DNA of 64,000 nucleotides, from NCBI GenBank assembly GCA_016716265.1, contig JADJWQ010000006.1:1577501-1641500 (forward strand), given 5' to 3'. The stretch is from Planctomycetota bacterium. Its GTDB lineage: Bacteria; Planctomycetota; UBA1135; UBA2386. Shown one piece after another: positions 26,423 to 35,894 of the stretch (within the stretch, counting starts at the first letter, position 1; each line of letters starts with the position of its first letter). The position numbers and the translations under genes are program-made. The notes beneath the pieces are model-generated. The model made no database searches, was not told the origin of the DNA, and was given only the letters and a program-made list of their open reading frames with translations.

Positions 26423-28600
26423 TCACCGCTGCTTCAGCAGCTCCACCATCCCGCGGCCGAGCGCGTCGCCGACCATGAGGTAGGTCTCGGCGTTGCCGTT
26501 GTAGTGGAAGCCCTGGTTGCGCGGGGACTCGGCGGCGTCCTTCCAGAAGCCGCGGGTCTCGACGGTCAGCACGTTGCCGACGAACTCCGGGTACTTGCCG
26601 CTCGTCCCGCTCACGGCGAGCTGCGCCTCGGCGACCGTCAGGTGCGGCCCGGACATCTCCCAGCCGCCGAACCCGATCGTGCCGATCACGAAGGGCGCGT
26701 CCGGTGCGTCGAACTCGGCGCGCAGGCTCTTGATCAGGTTCACCAGGTTGTGCTCGTAGCGGCTGGCGTGCGCGGCATTGCCGTCCTTGTGTCCCTGCCA
26801 CCAGACGAAGCCGGCGATCTCGTAGCCGCGACCCGCGAACTGCGGGAAGCGCTCGGCAAAGTGATCCAGCACCTCGTGCACGGCCCCGAAGCAGTCGTCG
26901 TATTGCTTGCCGGCATACCAATCGACCTCCCGACCCGGATCGTCCGCCGTCCAGGACGGAATGCGGTCGCCGTAGCCGGCGTAGGTCCGACCCTCGTAGG
27001 TGAACCGCTCGCTGCCGGGCGGCAGGAAGTCCCAGCCCAGGCTGCGATTGCCCTGCGAGGTCTTGATCAACAGCACCGGCTCGTCGTGATGGTCGCCGAG
27101 CACGTGGCCGAACTGCAGCTCGGGCCCGATGGAGTTCGCGTCGGCGCCGCAACCGGGCGCCAGCCAGCGGTTCGCGGTCGCGGTGACGAGGCCCAGGTAC
27201 CAGACGTCGTCGCGCACGACCCACTCGCCGTCCTCGGCGAGCAGATGCGGAAACCTGCCCACGGTCTTCACGACCGTCGTCAGCGTGCCGGGCACGTCCG
27301 TCCGTCGCAGCCAGCCGAGCCCGTTCGCCGCATCGGTCAGGAACGTGGTCCTGAACGGGTACCGTTCGCCGCCGCGGAACCGGAAGGCCGTCCGCACTGC
27401 CTCCGCACCGACCTCCCGGCGGTAGACCTCGACGCCCCCCACCTCCATGACGTTGTAGGTCGAGTTCGCGTAGCCGGGGCTGAGCTCGTAGACGCCGTCG
27501 CTGGCGAGCTGGATGAAACCGCGGACCACGCGGGTGCCACCGCCCGGGAATGGCGTCGGGTCGACGCCGCCGAACGCGGGCAGCGCGAGCGTCGCGGATG
27601 GCGTCAGCGAGTCGTAGTCCGCCGTGGCGGAATACGGGCCGGGATAGACCGAGACGACCGGGTCGATGAACTCGTTGCCCCAGCGCGTGCTCCCACCGTT
27701 GATCTGGCCGATGCCGACCATGTTGGACTGGCCGGACAGGATGTAGACCTTGACCGGCGCACTGCTCGCCGGGGGTGCACGGTCGGGCCCCGGGCCCGCA
27801 CGCGCATCCCGGGCCCCTTCGAGCGCGGTTTGCACGGCGAAGTCCGTCAGCTCCTCCGACTGGAACCAGCCTGACCACATGTCGTGCCCGCGCCCCTCGA
27901 CGACGACGATCTCGACCGGACCCCCGAGCGCCGCATAGCGCGCCCCGAGTGCGCGCGAGTTGGCATCGAGCGGGACGGTCGTGTCGCGATCACCGTGTAG
28001 GTGGAAGATCGGGACCCGCGCGTGCGCGAGCGGAGCGAGGCGGTCGATCGGACTCAGCGACGCGAGGTTCGCCGACAGCTCGCCCGCGCTCATGCCGAAC
28101 GCGGGTGCCGCCCGCTCCACCCCGGGGTAGCTCGCCAGGTCGCAGACCGGGTAGATGCCCGCGACGCCGGCCACGCAATCGGGGTGCTCGACTGCCCAAC
28201 CGTACAGCATCAGTCCACCGCGGCTCCGCGCGAGCAGCAGGGGTCGCGGTGCATAGCCCCGGGCGGCGGTGAGGTGCCCGTACAGCGCCTGATAGTGCGC
28301 GGTCCCGGTCGCGCTGCCGTAGGACTCCCCGACGTCGATCCCGGCGATCGCGATCCCCGCGCCGAGGAACCGGTCGAACATCCAGCCCTCCACCGGGCTC
28401 GGCAGGCCCGGCAGCGTCGGGGCGTACCACACCCAGGGCATCGCACCGTCGCGGCGCGCCGCCGCCGGCGGCTCGATCACGAACGCGGTGCAGCCGTCGA
28501 CGGAGAAGACCTCGCCTGGCCGCGGGAGCTCTTTGGTCTGGGCGACGGCGAGGGGCCCGACAGCCAACAGCGCCGAGAGGAGGACGACGGCCCGCTTCAT
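26423..28600 (-). CDS. Exported two-domain esterase: alpha/beta hydrolase fused to sialate-O-acetylesterase-like domain
   Basis: 725 residues with a signal peptide (MKRAVVLLSALLAVGPLAVAQ). Domain 1 (about 25-285) is an alpha/beta hydrolase: nucleophile elbow LARSRGGLM, Asp in HLHGDRDTTVPLD and His in GRGHDMWSG form a complete triad. Domain 2 (about 300-725) is of the SASA/carbohydrate-acetylesterase type: it starts with VYILSGQSNMVG (block with the Ser), carries VWWQGHKDG in the middle and a C-terminal His in QGFHYNGNAETYLMVGDALG. Both are likely to remove ester groups from polysaccharides in the periplasm, possibly acting on the same glycan. A fusion of two esterases is uncommon. The start is set by the signal peptide. 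Confidence 0.88.
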   Translation of the reverse strand: MKRAVVLLSALLAVGPLAVAQTKELPRPGEVFSVDGCTAFVIEPPAAARRDGAMPWVWYAPTLPGLPSPVEGWMFDRFLGAGIAIAGIDVGESYGSATGTAHYQALYGHLTAARGYAPRPLLLARSRGGLMLYGWAVEHPDCVAGVAGIYPVCDLASYPGVERAAPAFGMSAGELSANLASLSPIDRLAPLAHARVPIFHLHGDRDTTVPLDANSRALGARYAALGGPVEIVVVEGRGHDMWSGWFQSEELTDFAVQTALEGARDARAGPGPDRAPPASSAPVKVYILSGQSNMVGIGQINGGSTRWGNEFIDPVVSVYPGPYSATADYDSLTPSATLALPAFGGVDPTPFPGGGTRVVRGFIQLASDGVYELSPGYANSTYNVMEVGGVEVYRREVGAEAVRTAFRFRGGERYPFRTTFLTDAANGLGWLRRTDVPGTLTTVVKTVGRFPHLLAEDGEWVVRDDVWYLGLVTATANRWLAPGCGADANSIGPELQFGHVLGDHHDEPVLLIKTSQGNRSLGWDFLPPGSERFTYEGRTYAGYGDRIPSWTADDPGREVDWYAGKQYDDCFGAVHEVLDHFAERFPQFAGRGYEIAGFVWWQGHKDGNAAHASRYEHNLVNLIKSLRAEFDAPDAPFVIGTIGFGGWEMSGPHLTVAEAQLAVSGTSGKYPEFVGNVLTVETRGFWKDAAESPRNQGFHYNGNAETYLMVGDALGRGMVELLKQR

Positions 28601-28686
28601 CGCGACCAGGATAGTGCGGGCAGCATCGGCCCGGTCGGCTCGGTTCGGCCTCGAAACAGGGCGGACTGGAGTGGCTGGCCGCGGAC

Positions 28687-29115
28687 TCAGTCGGCGCGAC
28701 CACACTCACCCGGCCCCGCGCCGACCTCGACCGGCACCTCGTCCTCGTCGGCGAGGTACTGAGGCACCTCCTCCTTCGGCTTGCGCGGCCAGATGTGGAA
28801 GCCGCCGCGCGAGCGGGTGTCGACGTCCCAAACACCCCAGATGCCGCGCTGCTCGCGGAAGCCGCGGTAGCGCACCTCGTAGGCGTCGTGGTAGGTCTTG
28901 GTCCAGATGACCTCGAGCGACTCCTCGCAGTAGCGGCCGTGCACCTCGAAGCGGCCGGTCGAGTCGATCCCCCCACCGCGCAGCTCCCCGTCACGGAACT
29001 CCAGATCCATGTCCTGCCGGAAGCGGCAGCCGACGTGCTGGTAGTAGCCGGTCCAGGGTCCGGATGGGAAACGGTCGTCTTCCACGGTGTGGAGCGGGAA
29101 GGAGCGGCGCGGCAC
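28687..29115 (-). CDS. Small conserved beta-rich protein of unknown function
   Basis: 142 residues from a GTG at 29115. The core, about residues 15-105, has regularly spaced aromatic and glycine residues: FPSGPWTGYYQHVG, RQDMDLEFRDGELRGGGIDS, GRFEVHGRYCEESLEVIWTK and YHDAYEVRYRGFREQRGIWG, ending in GGFHIWPRK. Relatives of this kind occur widely in bacteria as small unknown proteins; the pattern of strands suggests a lipocalin-like or streptavidin-like barrel. No signal peptide is seen. The start is uncertain, because the upstream sequence in the same frame becomes Arg-rich and non-protein-like before 29115. Confidence 0.7.
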   Translation of the reverse strand: MPRRSFPLHTVEDDRFPSGPWTGYYQHVGCRFRQDMDLEFRDGELRGGGIDSTGRFEVHGRYCEESLEVIWTKTYHDAYEVRYRGFREQRGIWGVWDVDTRSRGGFHIWPRKPKEEVPQYLADEDEVPVEVGAGPGECGRAD

Positions 29116-29247
29116 CGCGCCGTGTCGGGGCGGAGAGTCTAGCAGACCGGAGCCGGCCGCCGGCAGCCCCCCCCGCTTCGGGCCGCAGGCACCGCTTGAA
29201 TCGCGATGGCGCGCCCAGCACGCTGATCGGCCAAGGCACCCACCAAG

Positions 29248-31011
29248 TTGACCCACGTCGGCTCCGGGCGGTCCGCAGACCGCGTCCCCGTGTTCGGGCT
29301 CCCCGGCCGTGCGCTCCGCGCATCGCTGGCCACAGGTTACTCCGCCGCGCGCCTCCGCGCGGACGTCGTCGCGGGGCTGATCGTCGGCCTCGTCGCCCTG
29401 CCGCTGTCGATGGCCCTCGCGATCGCGACCGGGGTGCCACCGCAGAACGGTCTCTACACCGCGATCGTCGCCGGCGCCGCCGCCGCGCTGCTCGGCGGCT
29501 CGCGCGTGCAGGTGACCGGCCCGACCGCCGCGTTCGTCGTGGTGCTCGCACCGATCGTCGCCGAGCACGGGCTCGCCGGACTGTGCCTCGCCACCGCGAT
29601 GGCCGGCGCGATCCTCGTCGCGATGGGCGCGCTGCGGATGGGGCGGATCGTCAACCTGGTGCCGTTCCCGGTGACGACCGGCTTCACGCTCGGCATCGGC
29701 TTCGTGATCGCGGTCGGCCAGCTCCCCGACTTCCTCGGCGTGACGTCGGCGGGCCTCGACCCGCACCCGTTCCCGCGGCTCGCCGGTCTGACCGACCGGC
29801 TCACCGAGCTGCGGTCTGCGGACCTCGGGCTCGGCACCGTGACCCTCGCGGTGCTCCTGCTGCTACCGCGACTGACGCGCCGCGTCCCCGCACCGCTCGT
29901 CGCGCTGACGGTGGCCGCGCTGCTCGGCGAGCTCCTGCGCAGCGTCGCACCGAACCTCGAATTCGCGACGCTCGGCTCGCGCTTCGACTACGTCGACGAG
30001 CACGGTGCGACCGTCCCCGGCATCCCGCCGTGGCCACCACAGCCGCTGTGGCCCTGGCAGCTCGCCGGCGGCGAAGGCAGCCCGTGGCCAAGCCTCGCGC
30101 TGCTGCGGACGCTGCTCCCCTCGGCACTGGCGATCGCCATGCTCGGTGCGATCGAGTCGCTGCTGTCGGCGACCGTCGCCGACGGCATGACGCGCACGCG
30201 CCACGATCCCGACGCCGAGCTGATCGGCCAGGGTACCGCCAATCTGATCGCGCCGTTCTTCGGCGGCTTCGCCGCGACCGGCGCGATCGCGCGCACCGCG
30301 ACGAACGTCCGCAGCGGCGCGACCTCGCCGATCGCGTCGGTCGTGCACGCCGGCTTCGTGCTGGTCGCGATGCTCGGCATCGCACCTCTGCTCGGCCTCC
30401 TGCCGATGGCAGCGCTCGCCGCATTGCTGATCCTGGTCGCGTGGAACATGGCCGAGGTGCGCCACGTGCTCAACGTGGTCCGCACCGCGCCGGGCGACGA
30501 CGTCGGCGTGCTCGCGGCGTGCTTCCTGCTGACCGCGGTGTTCGACATGGTGGTCGCCGTCGGCGCCGGCATCGTGCTGGCGTCGCTGCTGTTCATGCGG
30601 CGCATGGCCGAGCTCAGCCGCGTACAGGTGCTGCCGGGCGGCACCGCCGACGTCGCGAACGAGGTGCCTGCCCGGGTGCTCGTCTACGAGGTCGCGGGCC
30701 CCCTGTTCTTCGGTGCGGCCGAGAAGGCGATGGGGACGGTCGGCGTGACGGGCACGACCACCCGCGTGGTCGTGCTGTCGCTGGCGGCGGTGCCGGTCGT
30801 CGACGCGACCGGGCTCGTCAACCTGCGGTCGGCCCTCGCACGGCTGCACGCGGTCGGGACGGCGGTCGTGCTGGCCGGGCTGCAGGACCAGCCGAGCCGC
30901 GCGCTGAACCGCGCCGGGATCGTCGCCGAGCCGGGGCGGACGGAGTTCGCACCGACCCTCGCGCAGGGCATCGCGCGGGCGCGCGAGCTGGTCGTCACAC
31001 CCGCGCCGTAG
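29248..31011 (+). CDS. SulP-family anion permease with STAS domain
   Basis: 587 residues. The membrane part (about 35-440) has the SulP signatures RADVVAGLIVGLVALPLSMA, GVPPQNGLYTAIVAG and GSRVQVTGPTAAFVV, and about 12 helices. LIGQGTANLIAPFFGGFAAT matches the second SulP consensus. A cytoplasmic STAS domain follows (about 475-575), with VAGPLFFGAAEKAMGTVG and LAAVPVVDATGLVNL. Members carry sulfate, bicarbonate or other anions; the substrate cannot be told from sequence. The start is a TTG at 29248 and is uncertain by up to about 15 residues, since a GTG lies near 29290. It is divergent from the small gene upstream. Confidence 0.93.
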   Translation: MTHVGSGRSADRVPVFGLPGRALRASLATGYSAARLRADVVAGLIVGLVALPLSMALAIATGVPPQNGLYTAIVAGAAAALLGGSRVQVTGPTAAFVVVLAPIVAEHGLAGLCLATAMAGAILVAMGALRMGRIVNLVPFPVTTGFTLGIGFVIAVGQLPDFLGVTSAGLDPHPFPRLAGLTDRLTELRSADLGLGTVTLAVLLLLPRLTRRVPAPLVALTVAALLGELLRSVAPNLEFATLGSRFDYVDEHGATVPGIPPWPPQPLWPWQLAGGEGSPWPSLALLRTLLPSALAIAMLGAIESLLSATVADGMTRTRHDPDAELIGQGTANLIAPFFGGFAATGAIARTATNVRSGATSPIASVVHAGFVLVAMLGIAPLLGLLPMAALAALLILVAWNMAEVRHVLNVVRTAPGDDVGVLAACFLLTAVFDMVVAVGAGIVLASLLFMRRMAELSRVQVLPGGTADVANEVPARVLVYEVAGPLFFGAAEKAMGTVGVTGTTTRVVVLSLAAVPVVDATGLVNLRSALARLHAVGTAVVLAGLQDQPSRALNRAGIVAEPGRTEFAPTLAQGIARARELVVTPAP

Positions 31012-31065
31012 CCGGCGCGCACCACGAGTTCGAGCCGCGACCGCACGCCGGGTATCGTGCCGCCG

Positions 31066-31491
31066 ATGATCCCCGTGACTGCTGTCTACACCGGCGAGCT
31101 CGGCTGCGAAGTGAGCCACGGTCCGTCGGGTCGGACGCTCGACACCGACGCACCGACCGACAACCAGGGCCGCGGCCTGACCTTCTCCCCGACCGATCTC
31201 GTCGCCTCGGCGATGGCGTCGTGCATCCTCACCACCGTCGCGATCGTCGCCGAGCGCCGCGGCATCGATCTGCGCGGCATGTCCTGCAAGGTCGAGAAGC
31301 ACATGGTCGCCGACCCGGTGCGCCGGATCGGCCGGCTGCCGGCGGTGCTGACGATCCCCGGCCGCCACGAGCCCGACATCCGCAAGCTGATCGAGCGCAC
31401 CGCAAACAGCTGCCCCGTGCATCGCAGCCTTCACCCGGACGTCGACAAGCCGATCGAGTTCGTCTACCCGGACGACCCGGCCGCGTCCTGA
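31066..31491 (+). CDS. OsmC/Ohr-family peroxide-reducing protein
   Basis: 141 residues. Two conserved cysteines of the OsmC/Ohr fold are present: Cys53 in AMASCILTT and Cys116 in NSCPVHRS, which together reduce organic hydroperoxides. The N-terminal VTAVYTGELGCEVSHGPSG and FSPTDLVASAM are also typical. ATG at 31066 is preferred to GTG at 31057. A second, truncated OsmC tail is found at 45047-45115, so the family was once duplicated here. Confidence 0.92.
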   Translation: MIPVTAVYTGELGCEVSHGPSGRTLDTDAPTDNQGRGLTFSPTDLVASAMASCILTTVAIVAERRGIDLRGMSCKVEKHMVADPVRRIGRLPAVLTIPGRHEPDIRKLIERTANSCPVHRSLHPDVDKPIEFVYPDDPAAS

Positions 31492-31661
31492 GCCGGCGGC
31501 GGCGGCGCTCCCGCACCTCGAGGTCACCGGCGGAGAGCTCCTCGGAACCGCCACTGCGGCCGAACACGACCGCGACTGCCGCCTGGAGACCGCCGCGCCG
31601 GACGAAAACCGAGTGTGGATCGCGCTCGCCTGCCGCTCGGGGGTTCGCTCGAGAAACTCCC

Positions 31662-34600
31662 ATGCGCATCGCCACGACCGCTCCCCTCGCCGCCTCCATC
31701 CTCGCCGCAGCGCTCCACGCGCAGGCCATCTGGCAGGACCAGGCCGCGCTGCCGAGCGCGCGCAACGACGTCGCCGCCTGCTACGACCCCATCGGCGGAC
31801 GCGGCCTCCTGTTCGGGGGCTACGCGCCGGGCACCGGTGTGCTCGGCGACACGTTCTCGTGGGACGGCAACGGCTGGACGATCCACCCGACGGCCGGTGC
31901 GCCGCCCGCCCGCGCGAACCACGCGCTGGTCTGGGACGAGGCGCGGCGGCAGGCGGTGCTGTTCGGCGGCTTCGCAGGGAACATCCTGGGCGACACCTGG
32001 ACCTTCGACGGTCTGAGCTGGACTCAGTTCACCGGGTTCGCTCCGCCGGCACGCGAGCGGCCAGCCATGTGCTGGGACCCGCTGCGGCAGCGCGTGCTGA
32101 TGTTCGGCGGCGCCGACAACTTCGCGTTCCGCAACGACACCTGGGAGTGGGACGGCTCCGCATGGGTCCAGCGCACGCCGGCGAACTCGCCGTCGCCGCG
32201 CTACGGTTGCTCGCTGACCTTCGACCCGTACCGTGGCCGCGTCGTGCTCTTCGGCGGGCTGTCGAGCGGCGGCTTCCTCGGCGACACCTGGGAATGGGAC
32301 GGCGTGAACTGGTCCCAGCGCGTCACCACGCCGGCGCCGTCGGCACGCGCCTTCCACGGCGCGTATTTCGACACGGTGCTGCAGCGCGTGATGCTGTTCG
32401 GCGGAGAGGATGCCTCCGGCTCGCGCAACGACTGGTGGGGACTCGGCTACTGGACCAACAGTTGGGGCAGCTTCGCCGCGAACACGATGCCGTCGTCGCG
32501 GTCGCATTTCGGCTGTTGGTTCGATACCTCGCGCCAGCGTCCGGTGTTGGCCTGCGGCTATCTCCCCGCGGCGCTCGCCACGAACGAGGTCTGGGAGTTC
32601 GAGCGCGGCAGCGTGAACAACTGGGTGCGGCAGCTGACGCTCGCTGAGCAGGGCGCGTCGACCAGTACCCCGGTCGCACGCCGCGGGGCGGCGATGACCT
32701 ATGACGCCGTTCGCGATCAGCTCGTGCTGTTCGGCGGGATGACCGTCTACCCGAACCTGCTGGGCGACACCTGGCTGCGGACCGACGCGCGCTGGAGCGC
32801 GCCGGCACCCTTCCCCACGCCCGCACCACGCTCGTTCGCGCCGCTCGCCTTCGACTCGGCGCGCGGCGTCGCGGTGATGTTCGGCGGGTTCAACGGCACG
32901 AACGAGTCCAACGACACCTGGGAGTGGAACGGCGTGTCGTGGAGCAACCGCATGGCGACGTTGCCCGCGGGCCGCGCCGACTTCGGACTCTGCTACGACG
33001 CCGCACGCGGCGTCACGGTCCTCTACGGAGGCACGCGCGGCACGCTGGTGCTGAACGAGACCTGGATGTGGAACGGCAACACGTGGACGCAGGCGACGCC
33101 CGCGACGACACCGCCGACGCTCGCCGACTGCGCACTCGCGTTCGACAGCGCGCGGAACGAGGTCGTGCTGTTCGGCGGCTACCGCAATGCCGTCGACCTC
33201 CGCAACGAGACGTGGGTCTGGAACGGCAGCAACTGGACCCAGCGCAACCCCGCGAATCGACCCGCGCGGCGCTACGGCCACGCGATGGCCTACGACCCGG
33301 TCCGGCAGCGGATCGTCCTGTTCGGCGGCTACAACGACGTCATCGGCACACCGCTGTCCGAGACCTGGGAGTGGAACGGTAGCGACTGGAGCTTCCGCGG
33401 CTCGTTCACGAGCCCCGTCGCGCGCTCGTACCACACGATGGCCTACCACGCGGGCCGCAACCGGATCGTCATGCATGGCGGCGCCGACGCGGCGGGCGTC
33501 GCGCTCGCCGACGAATGGGAATGGGACGGCACGACGTGGTCCTCTCCGCTGCCGGCGGTGGCACCCCAGCCGCGCCACGACCACGGGATGGCGTACGACG
33601 AGGCGCGCGGGCGGAGCGTCCTCTTCGGCGGTAGCACACCGACCACACAGCTCGCCGACACCTGGGAGTACGACGGCACGCGCTGGCATCCGTTCGCCGC
33701 TGCGAGCGGTCCGAGCGCGCGCTCGGCGCACGCGATGGCCTACGACCGTGCGCGTGGCCGCACCGTGCTCTTCGGGGGAATCGGGGTCGCCGGTGCGAAC
33801 GGCGAGACCTGGGACTGGAACGGTGCGGTCTGGACGCTGCGCGCGTCGAGCGGACCGTCGCCGCGCTACAACACGGCCCTCGCGTACGATCGGGTGCGCG
33901 ACCGTGTCGTCCTGTTCGGCGGAAACGACGCCACGGGTGCCTTGCTCGGCGATACCTGGGAGTGGAACGGAACGAGCTGGTCGCTGCGCGCCACCGGCGG
34001 GCCGCCGGTACGCGCGATCCACTCGTTGGTATTCGACGAGCTGCGCAACCGCGTCGTGATGTTCGGCGGCCAGGGGCCGGTGTACTTCCTCAACGACACC
34101 TGGGAGTGGGACGGCGCGAGCTGGACCCAGCGCAGCCCGGCGACGGCACCGAGCCCGCGCTGGAATCACGCCGCGTGTTGGGACGCCGGCCGCGGCCGCA
34201 TGATCGTGCAGGGCGGCTACGGACCCGTCGGGTTCCGCGACGACTTCCTCGGCGACGTCTGGGAGTGGAATGGCACGGTCTGGCAGCAGCGGACCACTCC
34301 CACCTCGGCTCCGGGGCCGCGCGAGAACGCGACGCTCGTCTACGACCGCCGGCGCGGCCGCACCGTGTCGTTCGGCGGCTACCGCAGCGTCCGTGGCATC
34401 CAGACCTGGTACGGTGAAACCTGGGAGTATGCGCAGCCCTTCGACCTCGTCGCGCCGGGTCACCCGGGCGGCGGCTCGCTCGCCCTCCAGTCGTGGTCGC
34501 TGCCGCGCCTGGGCGGCACGCTCGACGTGCGCTTCGACAGCCCCCTCGGCCTCGCCGCGCTGTTCGTCGACTTCGTGCCACGGCAGACGCCGTTCCTGGC

Positions 34601-34811
34601 GCTCGGCACGCCGACCGCGTGCTCGGCCGCGTCGCTCTACCCCGACCCGACGTTGAACGTCGCAGCGCCTGGGCAGCCCGCGCGCTACACGTTTCCGCTC
34701 TCGATTCCCTCCCTGATCGGCTCGACGCTGCTGCTGCAGGGGATCGCAGTGGCCCCCGGCGGCTGCATCCGCTTCACGGATGCGATGGCCGCGACGATCC
34801 AATGGCCGTGA
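31662..34811 (+). CDS. Giant secreted kelch-repeat protein with shared C-terminal module
   Basis: 1049 residues after a signal peptide (MRIATTAPLAASILAAALHAQ). I count 18 kelch-type repeats of about 48-60 residues from about residue 25 to 925. Each is built around A-x-D/Y-x(2)-R-x-R-x-V-L-F-G-G and D/E-T-W-E-W-N/D-G-x-x-W, for example VVLFGGLSSGGFLGDTWEWD. Two repeats (near residues 260 and 300) are degenerate. Eighteen units would make about three six-bladed propellers. The last 110 residues form the shared module, with TFPLSIPSLIGSTLLLQG and RFTDAMAATIQWP. No catalytic residues of galactose oxidase are evident, so surface binding is more likely. Confidence 0.92.
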   Translation: MRIATTAPLAASILAAALHAQAIWQDQAALPSARNDVAACYDPIGGRGLLFGGYAPGTGVLGDTFSWDGNGWTIHPTAGAPPARANHALVWDEARRQAVLFGGFAGNILGDTWTFDGLSWTQFTGFAPPARERPAMCWDPLRQRVLMFGGADNFAFRNDTWEWDGSAWVQRTPANSPSPRYGCSLTFDPYRGRVVLFGGLSSGGFLGDTWEWDGVNWSQRVTTPAPSARAFHGAYFDTVLQRVMLFGGEDASGSRNDWWGLGYWTNSWGSFAANTMPSSRSHFGCWFDTSRQRPVLACGYLPAALATNEVWEFERGSVNNWVRQLTLAEQGASTSTPVARRGAAMTYDAVRDQLVLFGGMTVYPNLLGDTWLRTDARWSAPAPFPTPAPRSFAPLAFDSARGVAVMFGGFNGTNESNDTWEWNGVSWSNRMATLPAGRADFGLCYDAARGVTVLYGGTRGTLVLNETWMWNGNTWTQATPATTPPTLADCALAFDSARNEVVLFGGYRNAVDLRNETWVWNGSNWTQRNPANRPARRYGHAMAYDPVRQRIVLFGGYNDVIGTPLSETWEWNGSDWSFRGSFTSPVARSYHTMAYHAGRNRIVMHGGADAAGVALADEWEWDGTTWSSPLPAVAPQPRHDHGMAYDEARGRSVLFGGSTPTTQLADTWEYDGTRWHPFAAASGPSARSAHAMAYDRARGRTVLFGGIGVAGANGETWDWNGAVWTLRASSGPSPRYNTALAYDRVRDRVVLFGGNDATGALLGDTWEWNGTSWSLRATGGPPVRAIHSLVFDELRNRVVMFGGQGPVYFLNDTWEWDGASWTQRSPATAPSPRWNHAACWDAGRGRMIVQGGYGPVGFRDDFLGDVWEWNGTVWQQRTTPTSAPGPRENATLVYDRRRGRTVSFGGYRSVRGIQTWYGETWEYAQPFDLVAPGHPGGGSLALQSWSLPRLGGTLDVRFDSPLGLAALFVDFVPRQTPFLALGTPTACSAASLYPDPTLNVAAPGQPARYTFPLSIPSLIGSTLLLQGIAVAPGGCIRFTDAMAATIQWP

Positions 34812-34948
34812 TCATGCTCCACGGGTCACGGGGATCCGGAGTCGTGGGTGCGCCAGGCCCGATCCACTGCCTGGCGCTCCGGCCAGGGCGAGGGACGACA
34901 GCTCCGCGGGCAGGCGCGCGCGGGCACGACGCCCCCGTACCGGGCGGC

Positions 34949-35878
34949 TCAGTTGTTCTGCGGCAGCCCGTAGACCCAGCTCTCGTCGCGGACCGGCGCG
35001 AGGAGCTGCTCGACCTCCGCGACCAGCTCCGCGTCGTAGGGCTCGTCCAGCCAGCGTGCCCAGCGACGGATGCTGGCCGGATCACCGGAGCCGATCACGC
35101 AGGTCGTGAGGTCCGGGTGGCGGACCGCGAACTGCACCGCGAGCTTCGCGATGTCGACGCCCCGCGCCGCGCAATGCTCGGCGGCGCGGCGACACGCAGC
35201 GCGCAGCCCGGGGGAGCTCTCGTGCCAGTCGGGCAGCGGCTTGTCGGTCAACAGGCGCTGGGCGAACGGCGCGGCATTCAGCACGCCGACACCGCGCTCC
35301 TGCAGGCGTGGCAGCAAGGCCTCGAGCCGCCGGTTCTGCAGCGTGTAGTGGCCGTAGCTCAGGATCGCGTCGAGCTCCGCGTGATCGAGGATGTGCTCGA
35401 ACATCCGCATCGGATAGCCAGCGACGCCGACGAAGCGGACCTTGCCCTGCCGCTGCAGCGAACGCAGCGCGGGTAGCGTCTCATCGATGATCTGCGCGAG
35501 GTCGACGAACTCGACGTCGTGGCAGAACACGATGTCCGCGTACTCGATCCCGAGCCGATACAGGCTCCGGTCGACGCTCTCCACGACGCGCGCGGCGCGG
35601 AAGTCGAACCTGTCGACGTCGTAGCGGCCGAGCTTGGTCGACAGCGTGAAGCGGTCGCGCGGCACGTCGCGCAGCGCGATGCCGAGCAGCACCTCGGAGA
35701 TCCCGCGGCCGTAGAACGGCGACGTGTCGAAGTGGTCGATGCCCAGCTCGAGCGCCACGTGCACGCAGCGCAGCGCGTCGTCCAGGCCGACCGGGCGGAA
35801 GGCGTGGCCGAGCGACGACGCGCCGAACGAGATCACCGGCAGGCTCATGCCGGTCTTGCCGAGGATGCGTCGTTCCAT
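34949..35878 (-). CDS. Aldo/keto reductase, L-fucose/L-galactose dehydrogenase-like
   Basis: 309 residues, a TIM-barrel NAD(P)-dependent oxidoreductase. The catalytic tetrad is intact: Asp51 and Tyr56 in HFDTSPFYGRG, Lys82 in LSTKLGRYD and His120 in IVFCHDVEF. The N-terminal RILGKTGMSLPVISFG and the segment ISEVLLGIALRDVPRD fit the subgroup of aldose 1-dehydrogenases that oxidise L-fucose or L-galactose. It shares a strand with the symporter gene 16 bp upstream and lies across from a GH95 alpha-L-fucosidase-like gene, which supports a role in fucose oxidation. The substrate is inferred from this context. Confidence 0.88.
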   Translation of the reverse strand: MERRILGKTGMSLPVISFGASSLGHAFRPVGLDDALRCVHVALELGIDHFDTSPFYGRGISEVLLGIALRDVPRDRFTLSTKLGRYDVDRFDFRAARVVESVDRSLYRLGIEYADIVFCHDVEFVDLAQIIDETLPALRSLQRQGKVRFVGVAGYPMRMFEHILDHAELDAILSYGHYTLQNRRLEALLPRLQERGVGVLNAAPFAQRLLTDKPLPDWHESSPGLRAACRRAAEHCAARGVDIAKLAVQFAVRHPDLTTCVIGSGDPASIRRWARWLDEPYDAELVAEVEQLLAPVRDESWVYGLPQNN

Positions 35879-35894
35879 GCGTAGCTCCGGTGCG

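Noticed and set aside
29116..29766. Upstream extension of the small protein gene at 28687
   Set aside because: Residues before the GTG at 29115 are His/Arg/Glu-rich low-complexity and antisense to the SulP gene.
31524..34802. Minus-strand open frame of over 1000 codons across the kelch gene
   Set aside because: The kelch repeats on the plus strand are unmistakable, and the antisense product is low-complexity Arg/Val/Ala with no domain.
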